Source: Polynucleobacter sp. AP-Jannik-300A-C4
Lineage (GTDB): Bacteria > Pseudomonadota > Gammaproteobacteria > Burkholderiales > Burkholderiaceae
Assembly (NCBI RefSeq): GCF_018688335.1
Contig: NZ_CP061316.1
Location: 372,001 to 436,000 of the forward strand
Direction: 5' to 3'
DNA length: 64,000 nt
The notes below the pieces were generated by a model, which saw only the letters and a program-made list of their open reading frames with translations, searched no databases and was not told the origin of the DNA. Made by a program: the position numbers and the translations under genes. Below, piece after piece: positions 16,262-25,357 of the stretch (position 1 is its first letter; every line of letters begins with the position of its first letter).

Positions 16262-17604
16262 AGCAAGAGTTCACGGAAATCACGGCTAAGTTAAAGGAGT
16301 TTTACTCCCGCTATATGGCAATTGCAAAAGTCTATGCAAATGAATGGCTTGCTGTTGTCATTAAAGCCCAAAATGATTTATATCTATTGACCCATGAGTG
16401 GTTTAGTACTCACTTGCCTCGTGTGGCTCAGCGGTACGATAAAGCCCCTCCCTGGACGCAAAAAGGACTCTATTACTTTCCTTGGTTTTGTCTATTTCTG
16501 ATTATCCTAAATTACTTCAATGTGTTTGATCGCAGTCCGACCGTCAAGTCTGTTCAAGATCCCAATGTAGTGATCGTGAATGAAGATCTACATAATATGA
16601 TTACTGAGGGAGAGGTTTACACCGGTTCGTTTGTTGAAGAGTTACGCGCTTCTGGTCGAGTGGATTTTAATGAGATGTTTTTATCCCGTATCGGTGCGAA
16701 TGTGACAGGCCGAGTATCGGAGATACTAGCTATTCCAGGTCAAAAGGTGAAGCAGGGCGATATTTTGGCCAAAATCACCTCTACTGAATTAACGCAATCC
16801 CAACTATCTTTTCTGAAAGCAAAGAGCGCAAGTCAATTGGCTGATCAGGCAGCTAATCGAGCTAGGATTTTATATAAAGAAGATGTGATCGCTTTGGCTG
16901 AGTTGCAAAAGCGAGAGGCTGAGGCAAGTAGCGCCAAGGCTGAATATCGTGCAGCAAATGATCAATTGCGTGTTCAAGGTATGGATCAGCCTAGTATCGA
17001 TCGCTTGGCAAGGTCCGGCGTGATTGAATCTACGAATAACGTGATCGCCAGTATTCCTGGTGAGATTGTGGAGAGAAAGATCAATAAGGGTCAGGTGGTG
17101 CAGCCTGCTGATGCTTTATTTACAGTGGCTGATTTAAATACCTTATGGGCAGTCTCTGAAATCCCAGAAAGTAACTCTTATTTAATTCACAAGGGTCAGA
17201 AGATTAGATTGATCATTCCAGCTTTGCGTAATGCAGAGATTGAGGGTGTTGTTGCTCACGTCGATTCCGTTGTCAACACCCAAACTCGTACAGTAGTAGT
17301 GCGAATGGAAGTGCCTAACAAAGATGGTTTGATTAAGCCTGGAATGTTAGCAACCATGATGATTGAAAGTCAGCCGACTAAAAAATTGCTAGTACCTACT
17401 AGTGCAATCATTCGTGAAGATAATAAAGATTATGTATTTGTTAAAGAGGATGATGAAATATTTAGGATGATAGCTGTGAAGCTTGGTCCTGAAGGCAGGG
17501 GATATCGTCCGGTGATCTCGGGTCTAAAAGAGGGGCAAAATATCGCAGTCAATGGTGCCTTCCATTTAAATTCTGAACGTAAAAAACAGTTGAGCGGTGG
17601 TTAA
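16258..17604 (+). CDS. RND efflux membrane-fusion protein, CzcB/CusB type
   Basis: This periplasmic adaptor of 448 residues links the RND pump to the outer-membrane channel. It has an unusual cytoplasmic N-terminus of about 70 residues before a single membrane helix (GLYYFPWFCLFLIILNYFNVF). Then come the barrel-sandwich hybrid with a biotinyl-lipoyl-like GRVSEILAIPGQKVKQGDILAKI, a helical hairpin, and beta-barrel segments ending with VLVPTSAIIREDNKDYVFV. No metal-binding histidine- or methionine-rich stretch is obvious. It overlaps the upstream gene by four bases and precedes the RND gene by five. Confidence 0.88.
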   Translation: MKQEFTEITAKLKEFYSRYMAIAKVYANEWLAVVIKAQNDLYLLTHEWFSTHLPRVAQRYDKAPPWTQKGLYYFPWFCLFLIILNYFNVFDRSPTVKSVQDPNVVIVNEDLHNMITEGEVYTGSFVEELRASGRVDFNEMFLSRIGANVTGRVSEILAIPGQKVKQGDILAKITSTELTQSQLSFLKAKSASQLADQAANRARILYKEDVIALAELQKREAEASSAKAEYRAANDQLRVQGMDQPSIDRLARSGVIESTNNVIASIPGEIVERKINKGQVVQPADALFTVADLNTLWAVSEIPESNSYLIHKGQKIRLIIPALRNAEIEGVVAHVDSVVNTQTRTVVVRMEVPNKDGLIKPGMLATMMIESQPTKKLLVPTSAIIREDNKDYVFVKEDDEIFRMIAVKLGPEGRGYRPVISGLKEGQNIAVNGAFHLNSERKKQLSGG

Positions 17605-17609
17605 GCTGC

Positions 17610-20600
17610 ATGATTGAGAAAATTGTCCGCCTCTCCCTGCAGCAGAGACTCTTAGTCGCAATTATTGCTTTGGTATTAATGGTGGCAGGCTTGCTGGCAA
17701 CCAAGCGTCTGTCGGTTGATGCATTTCCAGATGTCACTAATGTACAAGTACAGATTGCCTCTGAAGCTCCAGGCCGCTCTCCCGAAGAGGTAGAGCGTTT
17801 CGTCACAGTTCCTATTGAATTGGCGATGACTGGCTTGCCGGGCCTTACCGAAATGCGCTCCCTGAATCGCAATGGAATCTCTGTCATTACCTTGGTATTT
17901 ACGGATAAGACCGAACTCTATTTTGCAAGACAGTTGGTTACTGAGCGCTTGATTGAGGTAGCCTCCAGAATGCCTGTTGGTATTACGCCTGTGTTAGCAC
18001 CACCTTCAACAGGTTTAGGTGAAATCTATCAATACACCTTAGATCATCCTTCTGATGGTGACCGAGAGCTCACAGTAGATGAGCTAGAAGAACGCCGGAC
18101 TATTCAAGATTGGATAGTGCGCCCCATGCTACGTTCAATACCTGGGGTGGCTGAAATTAATACTCAAGGCGGATATGCGCGTGAGTATCAGGTATTGGTT
18201 AATCCAGAGCGCTTGCGTCACTACCAAGTGAGCTTGCGCGAAGTATATGAAGCACTCGCCAGAAATAATGCTAATTCAGGTGGTGGGCAGCTACCGACCT
18301 ATGCAGAGCGCTACCTCATTCGTGGCGTTGGATTAATTACCAAGCCAGAAGATATTGGCAAAATTATTCTGAAGGAAGTCAAAGGTATTCCGGTATACGT
18401 GAAGAACGTAGCTGAGGTCACCATCGGTAGTGAGATTCGTCAAGGCGCAGCGATTAAAAATGGTTACACCGAGAGTGTGGCAGGCATTATTCAGATGATT
18501 CGCGGTGGCAATGCTCGAGAAGTAGTAAATCGGATTAAGTTAAAAGTAGCAGAAATTAACGAGGGTAAGTTACTCCCCGATGGCCTACAGATCGTGCCAT
18601 TTTATGATCGTACAGACTTGGTAAATGCGGCCATGTTTAATGTGGCGAAAGTATTGGTCGAGGGAGTTGTCCTGGTCATTATTTTGCTCTTCTTATTTCT
18701 GGGTGATGTGCGATCTTCCTTGATTGTGGTGGCTACATTGATTTTGACGCCGCTACTGACATTCTTGGTTATGAATCGTTATGGCATCTCTGCTAATCTG
18801 ATGTCATTAGGTGGTCTCGCAATTGCGATTGGCATCATGGTGGATGGTTCGGTAGTGGTTGTAGAAAATACTTTTGCAAAGTTAGGTGAGCGACTAAAGG
18901 CTGGAGAATCTAAAAATCGTATTATTTTGGAGGCTGCCTCTGAAGTAGGCACCCCAGTCTTGTTTGGTGTCGGCATCATTATTTTGGTCTTTATGCCACT
19001 ACTCTCTTTGGAGGGGATGGAGGGCAAGATGTTTGCCCCAATGGCTATCACTATTGCAATAGCACTAGCGATTTCTTTGATCTTGTCATTTACCTTATCT
19101 CCAGCACTCTGTTCGTATATTTTGAAGGGTGGTAGTGAGGACGACACTAAGCTGGTTGCCCGTCTTCGTGCGCCATATGATCGCTGGCTGCATTGGAGTC
19201 TTGCCAATCCGAAGTTAGTTGTTAAGAGATCCTTGATGGCTTTAGCGGCAAGTTTGGTTGGTTTTGTACTTTTAGGTAAAGCATTTATTCCAGTGATGCA
19301 AGAGGGTTCAATTACCCCAGTGATTGTGCGCGCACCAAATATCTCTTTGGATGAGTCTGTGAAGTTGGAGTTTGAAGCGCTTAAAAGAATTATGACCATA
19401 CCCGACGTCAAGATGGTGGTGTCTCGTCTTGGTAGAGGGGAGTCCCCCGCAGATCCGGGTCAACCCAATGAATCTGACCCAATTGTGACCTTAAAACCTT
19501 TGAGTGAGCGCAGTCTAAGTCAAGAAGAAATTGCCCAGCAAATTCGCGATAAGTTAAAAACACTACCTGGTATTGAATTAGCCATTTCACAGCCGATTGC
19601 TGCACGTGTCGATGAAATGGTTTCAGGTGTGAGATCGCAAGTAGCGATTAAGATTTTTGGTGATGATTTATTGACCTTGCAAAAGCTAGGAGCGCAAATC
19701 AGCCAAATCCTCACTAAGATGAAGGGCAGCAATGACTTGCGAATAGAGCAAGTCTCTGGACAAAATTACCTCAATATCAAAATTGATCGAGATGCCATTG
19801 CTCGCTACGGGATCAATGTGTCGGACGTAAATGAAGTGATTGAAACAGCGATTGGTGGTAAGCAAGCCAGCATTGTCTATGAAGGTGAGAGACGTTTCCC
19901 ACTCATGTTGCGATATCCTGCCCCCTATCGAGATAATGTAGATGCTATCGAAAACATCATTCTGCACTCACCTGATGGTGCTCAAGTGCTATTGCGTGAC
20001 TTAGCGGAAATTTCCTTGGTGGATGGCCCAGCGCAAATCTCGCGCGAGGCAGGCAAACGTCGTTTGGTCGTTGGCGTGAACGTCGATGGTCGAGATCTGG
20101 GTGGATTTGTGAAGGAAGCTCAAAGCTTAATTGCTAAGCAGGTTGAGTTGCCAGAAGGTTATACCCTGGAGTGGGGTGGCCAGTTTGAAAATATGGAACG
20201 CGCTATGGCTCGTTTGATGATCATTATTCCGCTGACTATTTTGGCGATCTTTTTCTTACTCTTCATGCTATTTAAATCCATACGATTAGCAGCTTTGATT
20301 ATTTTGGTCTTGCCTTTTGCGTCAATCGGCGGTGTAGTCGGTCTATTTATAGCTGGTGAGTATTTATCCGTGCCTGCGGCAGTAGGATTTATTAATTTAT
20401 GGGGTATCGCCGTTCTAAATGGCGTGGTGTTGATCTCATTTATTAAGCAATTGCGTGAAGATGGCTACTCTATGGAGGATGCCTTGCTGCATGGATGTGG
20501 CCATCGCTTTAGGCCAGTCATGATGACTGCTTCAGTCGCGATGCTGGCTTTGGTACCAATGCTGTTTTCAGGCGGCCCCGGCTCTGAGGTTACAAGACCG

Positions 20601-20705
20601 CTAGCTGCAGTAGTCATCGCTGGTCTGATTACATCAACTGCATTAACATTATTAGTACTCCCCGTCTTATATAGATGGTTTGAAGATAAAGAGGTGGAAG
20701 CATGA
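17610..20705 (+). CDS. Heavy-metal-efflux RND pump, CzcA/CusA family
   Basis: This proton-driven inner-membrane pump has 1031 residues, normal for HME-RND proteins. The family features are present: SVDAFPDVTNVQVQI, a helix 1, two large periplasmic loops after TM1 and TM7, and about twelve hydrophobic segments. The TM4 signature reads AIGIMVDGSVVVVEN, which keeps the central aspartate but lacks the DFG form of zinc/cobalt/nickel pumps and the DAA form of copper/silver pumps. Its ion specificity is therefore open; the upstream manganese riboswitch is the best clue. A large antisense frame inside it is a shadow. Confidence 0.9.
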   Translation: MIEKIVRLSLQQRLLVAIIALVLMVAGLLATKRLSVDAFPDVTNVQVQIASEAPGRSPEEVERFVTVPIELAMTGLPGLTEMRSLNRNGISVITLVFTDKTELYFARQLVTERLIEVASRMPVGITPVLAPPSTGLGEIYQYTLDHPSDGDRELTVDELEERRTIQDWIVRPMLRSIPGVAEINTQGGYAREYQVLVNPERLRHYQVSLREVYEALARNNANSGGGQLPTYAERYLIRGVGLITKPEDIGKIILKEVKGIPVYVKNVAEVTIGSEIRQGAAIKNGYTESVAGIIQMIRGGNAREVVNRIKLKVAEINEGKLLPDGLQIVPFYDRTDLVNAAMFNVAKVLVEGVVLVIILLFLFLGDVRSSLIVVATLILTPLLTFLVMNRYGISANLMSLGGLAIAIGIMVDGSVVVVENTFAKLGERLKAGESKNRIILEAASEVGTPVLFGVGIIILVFMPLLSLEGMEGKMFAPMAITIAIALAISLILSFTLSPALCSYILKGGSEDDTKLVARLRAPYDRWLHWSLANPKLVVKRSLMALAASLVGFVLLGKAFIPVMQEGSITPVIVRAPNISLDESVKLEFEALKRIMTIPDVKMVVSRLGRGESPADPGQPNESDPIVTLKPLSERSLSQEEIAQQIRDKLKTLPGIELAISQPIAARVDEMVSGVRSQVAIKIFGDDLLTLQKLGAQISQILTKMKGSNDLRIEQVSGQNYLNIKIDRDAIARYGINVSDVNEVIETAIGGKQASIVYEGERRFPLMLRYPAPYRDNVDAIENIILHSPDGAQVLLRDLAEISLVDGPAQISREAGKRRLVVGVNVDGRDLGGFVKEAQSLIAKQVELPEGYTLEWGGQFENMERAMARLMIIIPLTILAIFFLLFMLFKSIRLAALIILVLPFASIGGVVGLFIAGEYLSVPAAVGFINLWGIAVLNGVVLISFIKQLREDGYSMEDALLHGCGHRFRPVMMTASVAMLALVPMLFSGGPGSEVTRPLAAVVIAGLITSTALTLLVLPVLYRWFEDKEVEA

Positions 20706-21025
20706 TGGAAGTGAAGGCGGTTATTCGCCCCAATAAATTAGCAGCCCTCAGAACAGCATTGCTGGAGACCCCGGGATTTCCGGGTATGACTGTATCGAAG
20801 GTTGAAGGTTGCAGTGCCCCGAACCGTACCAGTAAATTTAATATTAAAGAAGAGTTAACCGATTATTCTGCCAAGGTAAAAATTGAAATCGTTTGTAATG
20901 ACGAGATTGCTCCAGTTTTCATGGACCGCATCGTGACTATTTGCCAAACGGGTCAGGTGGGCGATGGTGTAGTGTGGTGTACAGAAGTACCCAAGGCATT
21001 CTTTATCTCTAAGACCTCAGTCTAG
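20705..21025 (+). CDS. PII-like protein of the metal-efflux operon (PII-NG type)
   Basis: This small cytoplasmic protein of 106 residues has the PII fold pattern: VKAVIRPNKLAALRTALLETPGFPGMTVSKVEGC at the start, EIVCNDEIAPVFMDRIVTICQTGQVGDGVVW in the middle. It lacks the classical PII T-loop tyrosine. PII-like proteins next to RND or CusA-type metal efflux genes are a known subgroup (PII-NG) of unproven function. The start codon overlaps the stop of the pump gene, so it is translationally coupled and likely to regulate or monitor the pump. Confidence 0.82.
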   Translation: MEVKAVIRPNKLAALRTALLETPGFPGMTVSKVEGCSAPNRTSKFNIKEELTDYSAKVKIEIVCNDEIAPVFMDRIVTICQTGQVGDGVVWCTEVPKAFFISKTSV

Positions 21026-21071
21026 GCAAATCTGTAAATTCTTCGGTATGATGAATCGAGCAATTTTATTA

Positions 21072-21086
21072 ATGATTGCCAATCAT
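21072..21086. repeat. Perfect 7-bp palindrome before the VOC gene
   Basis: ATGATTG and CAATCAT flank one central base immediately upstream of the ribosome-binding site. It could be an operator; nothing else supports that. Confidence 0.35.
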
Positions 21087-21099
21087 CTTGGAGACTGCT

Positions 21100-21498
21100 T
21101 TGAAAAATATTATCGATCGCATTGATCATATTGTCCTGACTGTTACAGATATTGAGCGCACTACACAGTGGTATGAAAAAGCCTTAGGTTTCGAGCGAGA
21201 GTTTTTTACTGGACCAGAAGGTCAGCCCCGTTATTCATTGCGCTTTGGGCAATTAAAAATTAATCTTCAAGATAAAGATACAGAAACACCTACAAAAGCC
21301 AAAGTTCCTACGATTGGCTCTGGTGACTTTTGCCTGATTTCAGCGATCCCCTTGGATGACTTCATTTTTCATCTTCAGAGCAATGGCGTTGCCATTGATG
21401 TTGGTCCAGTTCCTAGACGTGGCGCTCTTGGACCGATTCGTTCTGTCTACTTGCGTGACCCAGACAATAACCTCGTAGAGGTTGCTGAATACGTTTAA
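21100..21498 (+). CDS. VOC (glyoxalase-like) family protein
   Basis: This is a single vicinal-oxygen-chelate fold of about 132 residues. It begins RIDHIVLTVTDIERTTQWYEKALGF, with the first metal-binding histidine, and ends SVYLRDPDNNLVEVAEYV, with the C-terminal glutamate. Such proteins include glyoxalases, dioxygenases and fosfomycin-resistance enzymes, and the substrate is not determinable. A TTG at 21100 with GGAGA six bases upstream is the best start; a TTG at 21076 adds eight residues without a site. It is separate from the efflux operon. Confidence 0.85.
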   Translation: MKNIIDRIDHIVLTVTDIERTTQWYEKALGFEREFFTGPEGQPRYSLRFGQLKINLQDKDTETPTKAKVPTIGSGDFCLISAIPLDDFIFHLQSNGVAIDVGPVPRRGALGPIRSVYLRDPDNNLVEVAEYV

Positions 21499-21512
21499 TG
21501 CCAAACTAGATC

Positions 21513-22229
21513 TTATGCGTTTAGCTGGCGTGCAAGATCTAGAAAGTCTTTTGCGTGATAGTTAGTAAATTGCTCCACATGGAGATCATTTCGAAGATGA
21601 TTTTTGCCAAACTCCATTGGACGTTCAATAAAGGCCGTTTGTAGTCCACAGGCATGGGCGGCTTCTAAATCATCTTTATGTGCTGCAACCAGCATGACCT
21701 CTTCTGGTGAAATATTAAAAGTTTCTGCCACCCCTAGATAAGTTTCTGGATCCGGCTTGTAGTGGCGGAATACCTCGGCGGAAAGAATGAGGTCCCAGGG
21801 TAGCCCGGCGTTTTTAGCCATGTTGGCTAATAAGCCCAGATTTCCGTTGGAAAGAGTCACGATTGTGAACTGACTTTTCAGCTTGTGTAGACCTTCGACA
21901 GCCTCTGGCCAAGGAGTAAGGCGGTGCCAGACTAGATTGAGGTCTTGTATTTGCGCTTCAGATAAAGAATTGATTTTGAAGGTCTTGAGAACATCATCTA
22001 GGATCATGCGGTGCAGATCATCAATCTTGGTCCAAGGAAGTTCTCCGGAGCGAACACGAGCCATAGCTGGCCTATAACCTTGCCGCCAAGCTGTTGCAAA
22101 GGCATCTGGATCAACTGGCAGCCCGAGTCGAGTGACCTCGGCTGCGATGGATCCATGCCAGTCAACTACTGTGCCAAACACATCAAATGCAAGAACTTTT
22201 GGTTTTGTTTTCATATGGAGATTATTCAT
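21513..22229 (-). CDS. Haloacid dehalogenase, type II (HAD family)
   Basis: This HAD hydrolase of 238 residues carries motif I as VLAFDVFGTVVDW, with the nucleophile aspartate, motif II as TLSNGN, and motifs III/IV around KPDPETYLGVAETFNISPEEVMLVAAHKDDLEAA. The VFGTVVDW form and the HKDDLEAA motif fit type II (S)-2-haloacid dehalogenases, which split 2-haloacids to hydroxyacids. Many relatives act on other substrates, so the activity is probable only. The start may instead be the ATG at 22214. Confidence 0.85.
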   Translation of the reverse strand: MNNLHMKTKPKVLAFDVFGTVVDWHGSIAAEVTRLGLPVDPDAFATAWRQGYRPAMARVRSGELPWTKIDDLHRMILDDVLKTFKINSLSEAQIQDLNLVWHRLTPWPEAVEGLHKLKSQFTIVTLSNGNLGLLANMAKNAGLPWDLILSAEVFRHYKPDPETYLGVAETFNISPEEVMLVAAHKDDLEAAHACGLQTAFIERPMEFGKNHLRNDLHVEQFTNYHAKDFLDLARQLNA

Positions 22230-22283
22230 TAGCTTGAAAAAAATTGCTGGAGATTATTCTGCTGAATTCTTCTTCAGAGTCCT

Positions 22284-22313
22284 GTATGTGATGTGAAGTC
22301 ATACAAGTCATAC
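22284..22313. promoter_or_regulatory. Possible operator upstream of the YdiJ-like gene
   Basis: GTATG is followed after 11 bases by CATAC and after another four by a second CATAC, giving an inverted plus direct repeat 66 bases before the start codon. GntR/FadR-type operators have similar short arms, but no regulator gene is adjacent. Tentative. Confidence 0.3.
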
Positions 22314-22378
22314 ATTGCAAAGAATTGCTAGAATGACAAAGACCCTAAAAGGGCGCCAGATCAAATAAGGACATAGTC

Positions 22379-25288
22379 ATGGGCGGTATTTCTCAGTGGG
22401 AGCAATTGAATATTGAATTAACGGCTGCCTTAGGTAGCTCTGTTCATTTTGATACAGCCCATCAGGCGGTATATGCCTCAGAAGCATCCAACTACCGCCA
22501 AATTCCGATCGGGGTTGTTACCCCTAAAAATACTGAAGAATTTATAAAAGGTATTGAGATCTGCCATCGCAATAAAGCGCCGGTACTGATGCGCGGTGCT
22601 GGTACCTCCATGAATGGTCAGACTGTGAATAATGCGGTCGTATTTGATATTTCTAAGTACTGCAACCATATTCTTAGCTTAGATCCAAGTGCTGGCAATG
22701 CCATTGTTGAGCCGGGTGTCATCTGCGACTCGCTGCGTGATGCTGCTGAGCTACATGGCCTTACTTTTGCGCCAGATCCTTCGACGCACAGTCGTTGCAC
22801 TTTGGGGGGTATGGTTGCCAACAACTCTTGCGGAGCCCACTCCGTAATGGCGGGTAAGACGCTTGAAAATACCGAAGCATTAGAGATTCTGACCTATGAC
22901 GGTGAACGCTTTTGGGTTGGCCCAACTTCTGATCAAGAGTTGCAAGACATTATTGCTGCCGGTGGACGTAAAGGCCAAATCTATCGAGACTTGCTAGCTT
23001 TGCGTGAGCGCTATGCAGATTTGATTCGGGCGCGCTTCCCAAATATTAAGCGACGTGTTTCTGGTTATAACTTAGATCAATTGCTACCCGAGAATGGGTT
23101 TAACGTTGCACGTGCTTTGGTTGGTACGGAAGGGACTTGCGCACTCACTCTGGCCGCAAAAGTGCGCTTGGTAAAGAGCCCAGCAAAAAGGGTGGTTCTC
23201 GTTTTGGGTTTTGATGATATTTATGTGGCAGGTGATGCCGTACCTGAATACCAATCCTTCCACCCTATTGCGATTGAAGGTTTAGATTACAAAATTATCC
23301 GTGGCTTACAAGAGCGCAATTTAGCTAAAGCGGAGATTGATTTGCTTCCCCCTGGCAACGCTTGGGTAGTTGTGGAGTTCGGTGATGACACTATCGAGGG
23401 TGCTATTGCTCAGGCTCAAAAAGCGGAAGAATATTTCAAGGCAAGAACGAAGGGTCCAAAGCCATCTACATGGTTAGAGCCTGACCCACTAGTGCAGAAA
23501 CGTATTTGGTCAATTCGTGAAAATGGTGCCTCAGCCACTCACTTATCGATCGACCCTAACTCGCCTGATCCAGTTGTTGGCTGGGAAGATGCCGCAGTTG
23601 ATCCAGCGCGTCTGGGTGAGTATCTTCGCGCCTTCCAAGCATTAGTGGACTCCTATGAATACGAAACTTCGCTCTATGGACACTTTGGCGATGGATGTAT
23701 TCATGCGCGCATTACTTTTAATTTACGCTCTGCAGAAGGCGTTGCTAAATTTAGATCGTTCATTCGGGATGCGGCAACCTTAGTTGTGGAGTTTGGTGGC
23801 TCACTCACTGGTGAGCATGGTGATGGCCAAGCTAGGGCAGAATTTCTCCCCATCATGTTTGGCGAAGAATTAATGGGCGCAATGCATGAGTTCAAACGCA
23901 TCTGGGATCCGCAAAACAAACTCAATCCAGGAAAAGTGGTTCATCCCTATCGCGTAGATGAAAACCTGCGCATGGGCCCAGAGTACAAAGTGGTCAATAT
24001 CAAAACGCGTTTAAATTTCTTGAGCCAAGAAGGCAATGGATTCCAGAGAGCAGTTGAGCGTTGTGTTGGTATGGGTAAATGCCGTAGCGAAAAAATCGGC
24101 ACGATGTGTCCAAGCTACCGCGCCACTAAGGAAGAACGCTTTTCTACTCGTGGACGCTCACGCCTATTCTGGGAAATGCTCCAGGGTGAAGTAATTAAGG
24201 ATGGCTGGAAGAGTGAAGAGCTCAAAGAAGCTTTGGATACTTGCCTCTCATGCAAGGGTTGCAAGAGCGATTGCCCAGCGCACGTGGATATGGCTTCATA
24301 TAAAGCCGAGTTCTTATCCCATTATCATGAGACCAATAGCAGACCTCGTCAGGCTTTGACCATGGGTCGTATTGGTGATTGGGCGCCCCTTGCCAGCAAG
24401 TTCTCCTGGTTGATGAATGGTGTTATGCAAACGCCACTACTTTCTAGTATTGCTAAGTGGCTTGGTGGCGTAGCGCAAGAGCGTAGCCTGCCGAAGTTTG
24501 CAAACCAATCCTTCAGAAAGCAATTCAAGCCAATAAAGCATGCAGGTCTGGGACAGAAGAAAGTCATTCTCTGGGTGGATACTTTCTGCGAGCACTTTCA
24601 TCCTGAGGTTGCAAATGCTGCGGTTGAGGTGCTGGCACATGCGGGCTTTGAGGCAACGCTACCAAAGACGCCTCTATGCTGCGGCCGACCTTTGTACGAC
24701 TTTGGTTATCTAGATCTCGCTAAGCAAAAGCTCGAAAAGATTTTGGATGCGATCGGCAGTGAAATTCAATCCAATCCAAGTGCGCCGATTGCAGTGGTAG
24801 GTCTTGAGCCAGGCTGTATGTCGGTATTTAAGGATGAGCTATTAAAGTTCTTCCCGAACGATCCAAGGGCGAAACTCTTGGCATCGAGCACCTACCTGCT
24901 GGGAGATTTTCTGCACGAGCAGGGCTACACGCCACCACCCTTAGACTGCAACATCTTGGTTCACTCGCATTGTCACCAGAAGTCTTTATTTGGTACCAAA
25001 GGCGATATAGCTCTATTGGCTGCTTTGGGTGCCAAGGCTAATTACATTGATAGCGGTTGCTGTGGCATGGCAGGTTCATTTGGATTCAATCCAGAGCATG
25101 TTGAAATATCCAAAGCAGTAGGTGAGCTGGTATTGCTGCCCGCTATTCGAGCTACTGATCTAGAAACTATCATTCTGACCAATGGCTTTAGTTGTCGAGA
25201 GCAGATTGAGCAAGAGACCGGTCGCAAGGTAAAGCATCTAGCTGAGTTGCTACAAATGGCGCATCAAGCTCAAGTAGAAAGCGTGTAA
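22379..25288 (+). CDS. ydiJ: FAD-linked and Fe-S oxidoreductase, YdiJ/D-2-hydroxyglutarate dehydrogenase type
   Basis: This large respiratory-type dehydrogenase has 969 residues. The N-terminal FAD_binding_4 domain (residues about 40-210) shows VLMRGAGTSMNGQTV and TLGGMVANNSCGAHSV. An FAD-oxidase C-terminal domain follows with YGHFGDGCIHARI and LTGEHGDGQAR. A ferredoxin-like region (about 560-650) has CVGMGKCRSEKIGTMCPSY and CLSCKGCKSDCPAHVD. Two CCG domains close it (LCCGRPLYDFGYL, GCCGMAGSFGF). E. coli YdiJ, of the same layout and similar size, oxidises D-2-hydroxyglutarate; D-lactate is another possible substrate. Transcribed alone. Confidence 0.88.
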   Translation: MGGISQWEQLNIELTAALGSSVHFDTAHQAVYASEASNYRQIPIGVVTPKNTEEFIKGIEICHRNKAPVLMRGAGTSMNGQTVNNAVVFDISKYCNHILSLDPSAGNAIVEPGVICDSLRDAAELHGLTFAPDPSTHSRCTLGGMVANNSCGAHSVMAGKTLENTEALEILTYDGERFWVGPTSDQELQDIIAAGGRKGQIYRDLLALRERYADLIRARFPNIKRRVSGYNLDQLLPENGFNVARALVGTEGTCALTLAAKVRLVKSPAKRVVLVLGFDDIYVAGDAVPEYQSFHPIAIEGLDYKIIRGLQERNLAKAEIDLLPPGNAWVVVEFGDDTIEGAIAQAQKAEEYFKARTKGPKPSTWLEPDPLVQKRIWSIRENGASATHLSIDPNSPDPVVGWEDAAVDPARLGEYLRAFQALVDSYEYETSLYGHFGDGCIHARITFNLRSAEGVAKFRSFIRDAATLVVEFGGSLTGEHGDGQARAEFLPIMFGEELMGAMHEFKRIWDPQNKLNPGKVVHPYRVDENLRMGPEYKVVNIKTRLNFLSQEGNGFQRAVERCVGMGKCRSEKIGTMCPSYRATKEERFSTRGRSRLFWEMLQGEVIKDGWKSEELKEALDTCLSCKGCKSDCPAHVDMASYKAEFLSHYHETNSRPRQALTMGRIGDWAPLASKFSWLMNGVMQTPLLSSIAKWLGGVAQERSLPKFANQSFRKQFKPIKHAGLGQKKVILWVDTFCEHFHPEVANAAVEVLAHAGFEATLPKTPLCCGRPLYDFGYLDLAKQKLEKILDAIGSEIQSNPSAPIAVVGLEPGCMSVFKDELLKFFPNDPRAKLLASSTYLLGDFLHEQGYTPPPLDCNILVHSHCHQKSLFGTKGDIALLAALGAKANYIDSGCCGMAGSFGFNPEHVEISKAVGELVLLPAIRATDLETIILTNGFSCREQIEQETGRKVKHLAELLQMAHQAQVESV

Positions 25289-25320
25289 TACCAATTCCCT
25301 TGCAGTAAGAAAGGTTCATA

Positions 25321-25353
25321 ATGCTACTAAAGCCCTATTTAGATTGGGAGTAA
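25321..25353 (+). CDS. Possible 10-codon leader ORF
   Basis: An ATG after AAGAAAGG opens a frame of ten codons that stops four bases before the TTG start of the next hypothetical gene. It might be a coupling leader peptide, but so short a frame can easily be chance. Confidence 0.25.
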   Translation: MLLKPYLDWE

Positions 25354-25357
25354 TCAA

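Noticed and set aside
18779..19411. 210-codon antisense frame inside the RND pump gene
   Set aside because: It is a shadow of the pump coding frame with no ribosome-binding site or recognisable domain.
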